Shown here: positions 1-10,926 of the stretch, one piece after another
How the letters are laid out: every line of letters begins with the position of its first letter
Position numbering within the stretch: position 1 is the stretch's first letter
Assembly: GCA_036867785.1 (NCBI GenBank)
Contig: CP145409.1
Span: 558,001-622,000 of the forward strand
Direction: 5' to 3'
Origin: Plasmodiophora brassicae
Taxonomy: Eukaryota; Endomyxa: Phytomyxea; Phytomyxea; Plasmodiophorida
DNA length: 64,000 nucleotides
Notes under the pieces: model-generated
Databases searched by the model: none
Told to the model about the DNA's origin: nothing
What the model saw: the letters and a program-made list of their open reading frames with translations, nothing else
Program-made: the position numbers and the translations under genes

Positions 1-1109
1 GACTAAACTACGCCGATCTGGACGACTACGGGTCTGTCAACGCGCTTCCGCCCATCCCTTTGCGGCGATACCCCAGGTGGGGGGAAGAATCCAGCCCGAC
101 AGCACCCAGCAGCGGGGACGACAGTGTTCAAGAGAGTGAGGATGAGTCGGCTGTGGATATGGAGGACTTGGTGGAGAACCTACAGGTCGCGCTTCAAGAC
201 AAGTACCAGTTCACTGGCCTACTCGGACATGGGTCGTTTGGACGCGTCTACGAAGCTACCGACCGTCGATCTGGCAAACGAGTCGCCATCAAGTTCGCGT
301 TTAGTGACCCTGACGATCTCGGCCAGAACCAGGAGTACGACCTGCAGCGCAAGGTTCATCATCATCGCAACGTCCTCACCGTGCACGAAGCCTTCGACAT
401 GCTAGGTGGCCTGGTCTCGTGCATCGTCATGGATGTAGCCGACAGCGACCTTTTCGACCATGTAAAGGAATGCGGCGCCCTGGACGAAGAAGAGGCCCGA
501 TCGCTGTTCGTCCAACTGGTCGATGCTGTCGACGCGTGTCACGAGGCGAAAATCGTGCATCACGACATCAAGCCGCAGAACGTGCTTCTAGCCTGTGACC
601 GCACCCGTGTCCTTCTCTCAGATTTCGGCCTAGCTGGCTGCCCGTGTGATGACAACCCAGCACTAGAGATTCTGACGTCAACGTCCGGAACGCGAACGTA
701 TATGCCGCCTGAGAAGATCAACGAGAAGCTGTACTGGGGCCCTCCGTCCGACGTGTGGAGCCTGGGCTGCGTCCTGTTCGTCATGCTGTCCGGGCACCAG
801 CCGTTCAGAGTCGGCGACGACGCAGCCATTCGTGCCGGCAACTATTACCCGCTGCCCGACCATGTGTCGGGTCAGGCCAAGGACTTGATCGATTGGATCC
901 TGCAACCTGTTGCGGCTAACAGACCGACGATCGACGATATTCGTGGGCATGTCTGGACCACAGGCCGTGCTGCTGTTGACGCTCCCCGGTACACAAGGAA
1001 GCGCCGCATGTCATATGTGGAACACGACCCGGTACTGGTGAAGTCGGCGTCGGACACGCGCGCGTCAGACGCTCAATCTTCGTCTGCGCATCGTGTCATC
1101 GGGCACTGA
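1..1109 (+). CDS. Ser/Thr protein kinase A, 5' end outside window
   Basis: The frame is open from base 1 with no start codon in a convincing place, so the N-terminus lies upstream. The kinase domain is complete: glycine loop GHGSFGRVYEA, lysine in VAIK, catalytic loop HHDIKPQNVLL, DFG, a PPEK in place of APE, and DVWSLGC in subdomain IX. The catalytic Asp, Asn and DFG are all present, so it should be active. The usual HRD arginine is His (HHD), making it a non-RD kinase. About 70 basic residues follow the domain. It is intronless, unlike most genes here, and is clearly paralogous to the kinase at 1888-3021. The domain looks CAMK/AMPK-like, but I would not name a subfamily. Substrate and pathway are unknown. 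Confidence 0.9.
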   Translation, partial: LNYADLDDYGSVNALPPIPLRRYPRWGEESSPTAPSSGDDSVQESEDESAVDMEDLVENLQVALQDKYQFTGLLGHGSFGRVYEATDRRSGKRVAIKFAFSDPDDLGQNQEYDLQRKVHHHRNVLTVHEAFDMLGGLVSCIVMDVADSDLFDHVKECGALDEEEARSLFVQLVDAVDACHEAKIVHHDIKPQNVLLACDRTRVLLSDFGLAGCPCDDNPALEILTSTSGTRTYMPPEKINEKLYWGPPSDVWSLGCVLFVMLSGHQPFRVGDDAAIRAGNYYPLPDHVSGQAKDLIDWILQPVAANRPTIDDIRGHVWTTGRAAVDAPRYTRKRRMSYVEHDPVLVKSASDTRASDAQSSSAHRVIGH

Positions 1110-1163
1110 TGTTGGCAATGCAACACACTGTATAAAGATGGATTGTCTATCACCTATATCACT

Positions 1164-1190
1164 GACGACGACGACGACGACGACGACGAC
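1164..1190. repeat. (GAC)9 microsatellite
   Basis: Nine perfect GAC units lie just after the stop of kinase A, followed by a degenerate AAC. Confidence 0.9.
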
Positions 1191-1390
1191 AACGATAGCA
1201 CTATCGAGCGACAACATAATCCGCATAGACGCTTCGCAAATGTTCCCCTGTGCTCTACGGGTTGCCCGTGGCTTCGTGCTCGCATGACATTCCAGACTCG
1301 CGAAAACGGCGCCAATGTCGCGTCGGCTCAACGCACAAGTCCAGTCGACTCCGCCGATCAGGGCTACGTAGACCCAATTAGACGCTCGTC

Positions 1391-1451
1391 CTGTATGCAT
1401 GAACGAGTCATCTGTATGCATGAAACGAGTCATCTGTTTTCATGAGACGAG
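1391..1451. repeat. tandem direct repeat, about 21 bp, 2.8 copies
   Basis: Two units of 21 and 22 bp (CTGTATGCATGAACGAGTCAT and the same with one extra A) are followed by a third, shorter and diverged copy starting CTGTTTTCATGAGACGAG. Each full unit contains the palindrome ATGCAT. This could be a protein-binding array or simply slippage. Confidence 0.75.
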
Positions 1452-1887
1452 GTAATGGTCCGTTGGAGTGACCCGCCCGGGGCATCGGAGCCGTTCTAGG
1501 TATGTCCCAGTGATGGGTAGGCTCCGTTTGGCGCAATACGTTACTGGTTCTGCGACAGATCATGGAAGAAGACACGTTGGGGGGCGTTGCCGACGAGCAA
1601 GACGGACCGCCGAGGGATTCCAGACCAACAGGTGGACATTTCATACCCCATTTATCAAGCTCAGACCATGTCTATGTTCCGACATACGCAGGATTGCAGC
1701 CTCCTTCTCCGCAATGTGCTGGAAGTGGTACGGAGTATATCGCGCAGTTCCGGGCCGATCTATATTTGGCTCGAGTCTGCAAGTTGCTTCGCAGCTGCAG
1801 CAAGGGTCAAACGCAAAAGGCAGACGTCGAGTCGAAGGGTTCCTTCTGCCGAAGACGGGCCGCGTTTAACATTGATACTTCGGCAGC

Positions 1888-3021
1888 ATGATGCTGTACG
1901 CAGGCATGCTGGCCAGCCTGATGGCGATAGCCTCGGCAACCGTCACGACCGACAGGAACTGCACGACGGGAGCCGTCGATGAACGGCGATGGATTGACGT
2001 TTGGCACGGTGTTCAAGGACGCCGCCTGGCGGACTCTGCTAGCGGCGTCAAAGGACATGTACCTGACCACCACATCAGGAGCGAAGGTATCGCCAGAGCG
2101 GATGAGCTGCCCAGCAGCATCGCTGTAGCGGATCTGTCAGTTGTACCGGACGTAGAAGGGGACAACCCGGAGCAGGGTGACAAGTGGGAGGTCTATCTAC
2201 GATATCTGCTGCTGCGCGACAGGTACCAGATCACCGGCCTGCTTGGGAATGGAGGATACGGACGTATCTACCAAGCAATTAATCTTCACTCCGGCACGCG
2301 AGTCGCCATCAAAGTCGTACGAAAGGACCAGACCACTCCTGACCTGTACCTGGAGTTCGCCCTGCACTGTATAGTCGACCGTCACTGCAACATCGTCAAT
2401 GTGCACGACTTCGTCGACATGCCCGCGCTCTCGTACATCGTTATGGAGGAGGCCGAAGGCGACCTGTTCGACCTTGTTGCCGCGCATGGACGTCCTCTGG
2501 CCGAAGACCATGCCCGGTCTCTGTTCATCCAACTGCTGGATGCCGTCGAAATATGTCATCGAGCTGGAATCGTCCACCACGACATCAAGCCTGAGAACGT
2601 GCTCCTCACGTGCGATCGGACGCACGTCCTGCTTTCTGATTTCGGCCACGCTGAGGGCGGATTTCGCCCGGGGCACCTTTGGACGACATCGCCGTATGGA
2701 ACAGATACCTACAATGCCCCTGAGAAGTACAGTGGGCAGGACTACCGGGGGGATCTGTCCGATGTCTGGAGCTTGGGCTGCGTCCTGTACATCATGCTGG
2801 CTGCATACGAACCGTTTGCGTCGGGCGCATGCGTCCGAACGGGCGACTATCCCCCGCTGCCTGACCACGTCTCAGACCAGGCCAGGCACCTGGTCGATTG
2901 GATCCTGACACATGCTGCCGACAGAAGGCCGACAATCGACCAAATTCGCGAGCACGATTGGATCACCGGCCGATACGTACACGGCGCCCCTCGGCGTACA
3001 CTGAGGCACCGGTGGAAATAA
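1888..3021 (+). CDS. secreted or lumenal Ser/Thr protein kinase B
   Basis: 377 aa, intronless. The first 18 or so residues form a textbook signal peptide: a short hydrophobic run ending ASA before TVTTDRN, with no second membrane segment. Residues 20-110 are a non-conserved spacer. The kinase domain follows: GLLGNGGYGRIYQA, VAIK, HHDIKPENVLL, DFG, APEK, DVWSLGC. Lys, catalytic Asp, Asn and DFG are all kept, so it looks active. It shares HHD with kinase A at 1-1109, so the two are probably a tandem duplication. If the signal peptide is real, the protein enters the secretory pathway and could be an effector in a parasite. A Golgi Fam20-like role is unlikely because the fold is a canonical kinase. 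The start is well supported by the signal peptide. Confidence 0.85.
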   Translation: MMLYAGMLASLMAIASATVTTDRNCTTGAVDERRWIDVWHGVQGRRLADSASGVKGHVPDHHIRSEGIARADELPSSIAVADLSVVPDVEGDNPEQGDKWEVYLRYLLLRDRYQITGLLGNGGYGRIYQAINLHSGTRVAIKVVRKDQTTPDLYLEFALHCIVDRHCNIVNVHDFVDMPALSYIVMEEAEGDLFDLVAAHGRPLAEDHARSLFIQLLDAVEICHRAGIVHHDIKPENVLLTCDRTHVLLSDFGHAEGGFRPGHLWTTSPYGTDTYNAPEKYSGQDYRGDLSDVWSLGCVLYIMLAAYEPFASGACVRTGDYPPLPDHVSDQARHLVDWILTHAADRRPTIDQIREHDWITGRYVHGAPRRTLRHRWK

Positions 3022-3176
3022 ATACGAAATGACCCGTTAATGGCGAAGTCGGGCATCCGGCAACGGTTATCCATGAAAGGAACCAGGCGGAGCGCGCCCG
3101 CGACCTTGTCGGATGCTGTCTCAGTACTACCTAGACCCGTCTCCCGAGCAAACACGTCATCAGACAGTACGGCACA

Positions 3177-3916
3177 TTAACCGGGCATGAAATCTGAATA
3201 GGAACGACTATCTTGCAACTCGGCAGAATCGTTGGCAACGTCGTCACAGCGTTCTTGCGATGGCTGATAGGCATGGACGTTGAACCAGCTTCGAGGGAAC
3301 CGCCTGACCGGGTGCAGATTGTTGATCAGGAGCGCACAGAGCAGCATGACGACCGTCCCGAACAATGCAGGCTGCAGGACGAAATAGAATCCCAGCCCTT
3401 TGAGATAATCGCTGCCGATGACAGCCGTTAGTGCAATGGCACCTGCGGGCGGATGCATCGTGTTGCTCAGCCCCATGGCGCCGATACTCAGCGCTACGGC
3501 CACCGCTCCGCCCAACCACGAAGACAGTGATCGTGGGATCAGTCTCGCCACCGATACCCCGATCACGGACGATACTGGTCGCCGGTCAGATTACCATCGG
3601 ACAACGGTGTACGCGGATTCCTACAGAGCGTGCCGCCGAGGACATTCGTCGGTTGTGTAACAGGTGCGTCGATTTCATGGTACAGCAGGACAGCAGACGC
3701 GCCGAACGACGACAGCAACAGGTTCTGGTCGGACGTCGTGATCGGCGATAGGCGGATGACGCCGGCGACGACGAGCATCGACGCGAACGCCGCCAGCATC
3801 GAAAAGAACGTCTCGGTGAGGGCGGGAGGCGGCCGCGACTTGACGCCCACCATCCCGTTCCATTTCCTGAAGTACAGGACGATCCAGTGGGGCGTCCTGT
3901 CCGCGTTTGCCGCCAT
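3177..3916 (-). CDS. HPP-family integral membrane protein
   Basis: Two exons (3916-3625 and 3574-3177) are joined across a 50-bp intron, giving 229 aa. The signature HPPAGAIAL, the preceding SSFGASAVLL and the PTNVLGG segment identify the HPP family. Four or five hydrophobic segments are visible. Plant and cyanobacterial members transport nitrite, so a small-anion or nitrite transport role is the best guess, not shown here. Splicing restores GGTLLSSVIGVSVARLIP, matching the family without a gap, which supports the intron. I chose the ATG at 3916; the frame runs open further upstream but looks non-conserved. It is convergent with kinase B. Confidence 0.85.
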
Positions 3917-4208
3917 CGCCGGCGGCGGGCCCGCGCACACGCAGAAAGTCGACGGCGCCGCCGGAATGCGCAAAAACCAACGCGTCCTGTTTGTGCAGAA
4001 GTTCTTGACGCCTGTTTTGCAGTCTGCGTTCGTCGGGCCACTGCGGACGCGACTACCGGGCAAGTGGCAACACGCCGAGAGCAGGCGACACGTCTATCGG
4101 CGCCGGCGGATTATTCCCAGGAATAGTCAATGAGGACGCACCCTGAAACGAATGTGGCGCAGACAACTATGCTAACGACGTTTCCAATCGGCCGGAGATG
4201 GTTAATAT

Positions 4209-4415
4209 TTGGGCGGGACTATTGCCCGTGGTGTCGTCCGCTACTCCCGCGGCGAGAAGATTGCCGTTGCTCTTGAGGCCTATGAGGAACCTGGCAAGGG
4301 ATACCGAACGAGCCAGGAGCACGGCGTAGACTACCGTCAGATCAAGCGGTGGCGTTCGAGGTGTATGACCTCGGCATGCCAAATTGCGGAAGCACATAGC
4401 ACGACAGACAGGTGA
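4209..4415 (+). other. possible transposase HTH remnant
   Basis: A 68-codon frame contains YSRGEKIAVALEAYEEPG followed by a predicted turn and DYRQIKRWRSR. This resembles the N-terminal helix-turn-helix of pogo/CENP-B-like or similar DNA-transposon transposases. No DDE domain follows, and no terminal repeats were seen. It could also be chance. Confidence 0.25.
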
Positions 4416-4530
4416 CACCAGTCCGAGCAGCATATGACGTGGCATCAGTCCAAGCGGCAGATCATGACGTAGTACAAGTCCGAGCAGCAGTGTATGACGC
4501 ATCACCAGTGCCAGCCGCGTAGTCCAGCGT
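4411..4530. repeat. 30-bp minisatellite, four units
   Basis: Four consecutive 30-bp blocks start at 4411, 4441, 4471 and 4501. They share a core like CAGTCCGAGCAGCAG and, in the first three, end ATGACGT or ATGACGC. The fourth is more diverged. On the minus strand it reads as a repeated RHxLLLGLV peptide, but no gene is evident. Confidence 0.8.
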
Positions 4531-4619
4531 ACGTGATCGACGTGACATCATGTCGACCAACGTCGACGACTATGGTGACCCATGCAATTGACCGGTGTGC
4601 GCCGTCGTAATTCTAACGG

Positions 4620-5120
4620 CTAACGACTATGGCATTCGCGTCCTGCAGCAAGTCTGCCATGAAAAAGATGTGCACTGTGCGCCGCCTGGTGTCGTCTAGC
4701 TACAATATGACTTCCGCGCCGTAGTACGTACAGGCCCGGGTCACCGAGCGCTCTCCTGAAGCCAAAGTCAGCAAGGCAATGGTGGGGCGTCTCATACCAC
4801 AGCCGAGGAGCTTCAACAAGGCCGTACAGCGCTTTCTTCAATCGCCATACGTAACCGTTGCCCTTCTGGTTGAAATTCTTCGGTTGCCCCACGTAGATGG
4901 GCGAGTTCAGCACTCCGTTCAGGAACGCGGTCTTCATATCCATCTGGTGGATCGTTAGCCCCATGACCGCCGTCAATGCAACCATGGTCCTCAGTGTTGC
5001 GTGTCGCAACGTTGGCGCGAACGTCTCCAACGCTTTCCCCGGGTCCGCGCATCCAACAACACAGAACCTTGCATTGTACCGCACGATCTTGCCGTTTCGC
5101 GCTTCGTCTTGTACACCATC
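4620..5120 (-). mobile_element. Ty1/copia retrotransposon fossil, reverse-transcriptase fragment
   Basis: The minus strand encodes part of a copia-type reverse transcriptase: QMDMKTAFLNGVL, IYVGQP, and a KALYGLVEAPRLWY block. No integrase, gag or long terminal repeats were found nearby. It is broken (at least one break plus loss of most of the element) and appears old. Confidence 0.85.
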
Positions 5121-5338
5121 TTCGACGGCAGCACAGGCTCGTTGTCAGTCGGAACTGGAGGCGATGAGCGGGGGAACGTCAGTAGTTTCCCAGATTCCTC
5201 TGCTATTGTGATACATCATCGTTTTAGGAGTATTTGCTTTGTGAAAATTCATCATTTCCAGGCAGCCCCAATGATTAATGATCCCGACAATCTTCCAGAA
5301 ATAGCGCGATTCTGTCAAACCCTTCGCGACTGCATCCG

Positions 5339-5962
5339 ATGCTGAAGCAGCTGCTGGACCTGGATGCTCATGCGTCTGCAAAGTTGTGCAGTCGCGGGCG
5401 GGTTCGTGACTTGTTTGATGTGATCGGGCGCAGCTTAGACGTATGCCTTTGGATAACATACCATGCCGTCCGTCTAGGAACGGTTCTGTTGTCGATGGCT
5501 GTTGTTCTTTGCGGGTCATCCACGGTCGCGCAATACGTCGCGGCATTCAAGAGCAGTGCGATTGTGACCCCGTTCCGCCTCCTGTTCCTAGCTTCCATCG
5601 AATACTTGATCGAGCTAGCGGTGAAGTCGCTTGTGCGACGGCAGCGACCCACAACAGCGACTAACTTGCACGTTGTCAAGCATCGCCATGAAACTCTGTC
5701 GTTTCCCTCAGGGCACTCAATGCGATCCGGGATGGCTCTGGTCGTCTTGGCATCCGGGCTCCCACCTGGGGTGGTCCCCGTTATCGTGACCTCCTGGTGC
5801 ATCGCCATCGCAGTGTCCCGGGTCGTATCCGGCAACCATTTCCTTCTTGATAGCGTTGCCGGATTCATTCTGGGCGTCGTGACTACCAATGCGCTGCAAT
5901 CTATGCAACTATTCGACAGACTGCTTACACTGGCAATCGGGGGACTGGCATACGTTGCCTGA
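5339..5962 (+). CDS. PAP2-family membrane phosphatase
   Basis: 207 aa, single exon. All three signature motifs of the type 2 phosphatidate phosphatase superfamily are present: KSLVRRQRP (KX6RP), FPSGHS (PSGH), and SRVVSGNHFLLD (SRX5HX3D) with its catalytic His. Four or more hydrophobic segments surround them, placing the active site at a membrane face. The short length and motif spacing resemble presqualene/polyisoprenyl diphosphate phosphatases (PLPP6-like), so the likely substrate is a lipid phosphate or diphosphate. It could also be a dolichyl-diphosphate phosphatase, which would suit the two N-glycan genes elsewhere in the window; that link is inference. Confidence 0.9.
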   Translation: MLKQLLDLDAHASAKLCSRGRVRDLFDVIGRSLDVCLWITYHAVRLGTVLLSMAVVLCGSSTVAQYVAAFKSSAIVTPFRLLFLASIEYLIELAVKSLVRRQRPTTATNLHVVKHRHETLSFPSGHSMRSGMALVVLASGLPPGVVPVIVTSWCIAIAVSRVVSGNHFLLDSVAGFILGVVTTNALQSMQLFDRLLTLAIGGLAYVA

Positions 5963-5999
5963 CACATGCAAGGACATGACAATAAATAGTCGATGGATC

Positions 6000-6977
6000 C
6001 TACAGTGATACATAGCCCGATGGATCGAAGTCGTCGTCGACAGGCGCAGCGTCGGCACGACCAGGCGTCGGACGTTCGATGATGATGGTTTCTCTGAAGA
6101 GGCGTCCGTTGACATGTCGTAGTGTTGGTTGATCGCATTCCAGCGTCCAGGTCCCATACGCTGCATGGGCGCTGGCGCCCAGCCGACGAATTTCATCGAG
6201 CATGACATGCCCCATGGTGTCCTCGATGAAGTTGCCGGCCTGGAACCGTTGCCGACCGAACACAAACTCCATGTAATGCTTGCGATAGGCCACGTGCGGT
6301 TTGTCGTACCAGAAGTAGAGCGGCGACAGGATGACCTGCCCTTCGAAGACTTGCGGAGCACAAACAGGAACAGATTGGCGCGTCCCGTTACGCTTCTGGG
6401 ATCGTTTTGACGCGAATCCGACGTATTTAACGGTATCGGCGTTCCTGTCCATGACGTCCAGGACAGCGCCTAGCGGGACATGATGGAGGAACGCCCAGTC
6501 GTGCTGATAAACCATGACGAATGGCGTGTCGACATTGTGTAGAGCTTGTCGAACAGCCAGCGCAAAGCCGAACCTCTGGGACAGCTTCAGGACCGTTATG
6601 CTCTGCTCGTTGCCGTACTGTTCGACTGTCGCATGCGCCATGGTGTTCGCGCCGATCGGCGCCGCTTGCAACGAGACGGTCGGTTCACCGCCGACGCCGA
6701 ACGCCATCTGCACAAGAGAGATGGCACGCCTCTGGAACTGTACATACCGCACCGCCTGTTCATCGGTGATGCGCATGGACTTGAACTTCACGCTGACGCC
6801 ATCGCCGGCGGCCACCCTGGCGCACCCGTCAAACACGACGACAACGTCGCACGACAGCAGGCCCGGCACATGCCGGAACGATTCAACAACGGTGGCCAGC
6901 ACCGACGTTGACGGATTCGCGGGCATCGCCGACGACGTCATGACGATCGTCAGGCGATCACTCAGCGGCGCCGGCAT
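6000..6977 (-). CDS. putative GT-A-fold glycosyltransferase-like protein
   Basis: 325 aa, single exon, starting at the first in-frame ATG (6977). The N-terminus reads like a Rossmann-type nucleotide-sugar transferase: TIVMTSSAMPANP, a long helix, then VVVVFDGC. A mid-protein strand TPFVMVYQHDWAF has an HDW in the place of the usual DxD metal motif. The C-terminal half (GNFIEDTMGH, FWYDKPHVAYRKHY) looks conserved in style but I do not recognise a named family. No signal peptide or membrane span is visible, so it may be cytosolic. The glycosyltransferase assignment is a fold-level guess. Confidence 0.55.
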   Translation of the reverse strand: MPAPLSDRLTIVMTSSAMPANPSTSVLATVVESFRHVPGLLSCDVVVVFDGCARVAAGDGVSVKFKSMRITDEQAVRYVQFQRRAISLVQMAFGVGGEPTVSLQAAPIGANTMAHATVEQYGNEQSITVLKLSQRFGFALAVRQALHNVDTPFVMVYQHDWAFLHHVPLGAVLDVMDRNADTVKYVGFASKRSQKRNGTRQSVPVCAPQVFEGQVILSPLYFWYDKPHVAYRKHYMEFVFGRQRFQAGNFIEDTMGHVMLDEIRRLGASAHAAYGTWTLECDQPTLRHVNGRLFRETIIIERPTPGRADAAPVDDDFDPSGYVSL

Positions 6978-7108
6978 TCCCGCCACCGGCTGCTGCCGCT
7001 GAAATTAGCGAACGCCGCGCGGATTGGCTCTCGGTGCAGTCAAAGGCGTTACAGCGCGGTCCGAGTCTGTATTGTGCTACCTATTTGTATACGTCTGACG
7101 CGGGGGAC

Positions 7109-8587
<1,479 letters not shown>

Positions 8588-8778
8588 GCCTCTGCAACGA
8601 CAATGACCAACTCGATGAGTAATGGCACACGGCGCACGGTCGTCACTGTGCAACCGGGCGCGTGCCCCTGACAACGTTCCAGACCGTCTGGAATATAAAG
8701 ACGCGCGTGACTCCACCCGTGTTCCCGATTTCTCCCTGCGGCCGGCAGGACGATGCCATTGACGAACGTCCCTTTATT

Positions 8779-10162
8779 CTAGGCGACATCGGACGGTTTC
8801 AGGCCCTCGTAACACGTCATGCCGAACTCGTTCGTCAGGAGATCGTTGGCGCCCTTCTTGATGAGAAACGCGGCGATCTCCTTGTACTCGTACGCCAAGC
8901 AGTAGTGGCAAGGCGTCTGGCCCTGCCTGTTCTGCGCGTCCAGGTTCGCATGGTGTTTCAGGCACACCTTGATCATCTTCTTGGCGCCGTTCTGGCACGC
9001 AATGTGCAACGCCGTGTTGCCGTTCTGGTCCCTCAGGTTGACATCCACGCCCTGGTGCACAAACGTTTACAGGTGTTCCACGCACGCTCTGCCATAACCC
9101 TCGTCCTGACCGATGATAACAACTCGTCGACCTTCTTGTACTTGTTGTTCTGAACGGCATCGAACAGGACGCGAGTGACTTGCTTGATGCGCTCCTCTTC
9201 TTCCAGTTTCTTCTTCGTCTCTTCGCTGTCGCTGGCCGGTTCATCGGCGGCAGCAGCCGCTGCCGCCGCTGCTGCTGCCCCTGCTTCGGCTTCCTCCCGG
9301 GCCTTCGCGGCACGTTGGGCTTTCAGCTCCTGCACCCGACGGCATTGAAACGATCATGATCGGCTGGGGAAACTTGACAAACCTCTTCGTCCTTGAGGCG
9401 CTTCGCAGCAAGGGCTTCGGAAATTTGCTCCTGCAGCTGAAGCTCAGCGATGTCGTCGTAGGTCAGCATCGGCGGCTGCTCGAGTTCATCCTCGTAAACG
9501 ATCGGCTGCCCATCGGGGCCGATATGCCGACGTAATTCCTTGGGCTGAGGTGGACCTTTCAAACGACACTCAGTATCGAAGTCTCCGTCTTGAACAAGCT
9601 CCTAAATACTAACGATGGGCGACTCGTGTCATTGCCGAGCAGGCTAACGCCCGCCCGATACAGTTGCTCATTGGGCCGAACGGGCTCTTCGGCGGCCTGC
9701 GATCCTTGAAGTTGCGGTCGGGTTTCGCGATACGCTCTGGGTCAGCGTTGACATTGGTGCCATCGGGCGGAGGCTTCATCGAGAGCAGCGTCACCCCAAT
9801 AGCTGTCTTAGCACGGTAGGGAGGATTCCTGATATCGGATATTTACCAGCGCGCCCAGGACGCAGGTTGCGATGGCACTGCACCTGAGCTCCTTGTACTT
9901 GTCATCGGCAACCTTGTCGGGCCCCTTGTTCAGGTTTCGGAAGTCGACCTTGTTGCATTTGTGCGGGCGCTTCAGCAGGTGCCCTGTGTACAGGGGCAAG
10001 GTCGGATCGCGCGGGTGTTGATCCAGGTAATGCGCGCGATTCGGCTTCGCGGGAACACCTGAATGGCGGAGTCGACTCGCGATCATGTAATTTGTACACA
10101 AGCAGCCACTGACCTGCCTTTCCACGGGGGTAGGCCTCTTCCGCGGCTTCGCCCAGCGTCAT
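8779..10162 (-). CDS. ankyrin-repeat protein with Glu/Ala-rich coil
   Basis: Six exons (10162-10114, 10058-9847, 9806-9662, 9588-9383, 9329-9111, 9051-8779) give 367 aa; the total closes in frame. Residues 1-160 are basic and unfamiliar. Around 160-230 come acidic helices (PPMLTYDDIAELQLQEQI), then an alanine run in a charged coiled coil. The C-terminal 110 residues hold three ankyrin repeats: DQNGNTALHIACQNGA, NRQGQTPCHYCLAYEY and a final degenerate unit. The design resembles ankyrin proteins of oomycetes and other flagellates, but no specific function can be assigned. The third intron is unusually short (about 40 bp) and its exact ends are the least certain. Confidence 0.7.
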
Positions 10163-10410
10163 GTCCTACGCCTCACGCGATCGAACAGGCGATCACGTAA
10201 TATCTTGCAACCGATAGCGCATTAAGGAAGTCGCGTTACATGCTGAGCTGTCGTTAACGGGCAAGCGAGTTTCAATACGTCTGAAGTTGGTTTATGTCGA
10301 ACAATATAGTTGGCAGCTATGGCTATGGGAGGCTCAGACGGGTGCTCTCGAATACATATGGGACGATAACCGGTTTTGACGCTGGCCTAATTCGACGTCA
10401 CGCCGAATCG

Positions 10411-10926
10411 TTAGATGGCTGTTGAACAAAGCAGCGTTTCAATCGAACCTTGTCGATACCTCTCGACTTCAAATGCGTCCGCCCAGACATGACGATGCGA
10501 CGCAACTAACAGCCAGGCACTGCAGAGGCACGCCACAAATGCAAAGCAGAGTCGCGCCCTGTTGAATGTTATTCGGGCCTGATCGAATCGATTGCAGTGG
10601 TTACGATCACCATGCTCCATGTGGCCCGTGTGTGATTTCTCCTGTTCCCACGGGCTCGTGCTTCTCGAAGAAGGTCTTGCAGACGGAATGCTCGATGGGC
10701 GACTGCCCTTCCGAAACGACCACCGACCGGCAATTGAGCCCAGGATGAGCCGACATGAGGACACCATCGAGCACGCTGGGGATTTCTACAAATAGGCAGT
10801 CTGTTACGCGCGCGAGCAGGGGAACATCGTGCACGCACTGAAGGTTTCATAGATCGCGGCAGCCAACGCCATAGCAGAGACGACGGCAGGGATTGCCATC
10901 AGCGTGAACGGAAACGGGCGGCGCAT
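10411..10926 (-). CDS. small two-span membrane protein, unknown
   Basis: Three exons (10926-10839, 10785-10611, 10558-10411) with 52- and 53-bp introns give 136 aa; the total is a multiple of three. An N-terminal hydrophobic stretch (FTLMAIPAVVSAMALAAAIY) serves as signal anchor. A loop of about 60 residues with two cysteines (GLNCRSV, HSVCKTF) follows, then a second span (LCFAFVACLCSAWLLVA). The loop looks faintly like the GIDE region of MUL1-type ubiquitin ligases, but there is no RING, so I leave it unassigned. The gene call rests on splice logic only. Confidence 0.5.

Larger units (their letters stand above)
1110..1887. other. intergenic region between the two kinases
   Basis: No supported gene. 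It holds a GAC microsatellite (1164-1190) and a short tandem direct repeat (1391-1451). Reading frames of 100-130 codons cross it, but none has recognisable content. It should contain the promoter of the downstream kinase. Confidence 0.6.
3917..4619. other. decayed intergenic patch
   Basis: No intact gene. It contains a short frame resembling a transposase DNA-binding head (4209-4415), a 30-bp minisatellite (4411-4530), and then the dead copia fragment. It looks like an accumulation site for old repeats. Confidence 0.5.

Noticed and set aside
1143-1445. Poly-Asp and poly-Thr frames after kinase A
   Set aside because: Artefacts of the GAC microsatellite; no conserved flanks.
1391-4530. Repeats at 1391-1451 and 4411-4530 as a possible CRISPR array
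   Set aside because: Units are directly tandem without unique spacers, and the genome is eukaryotic.
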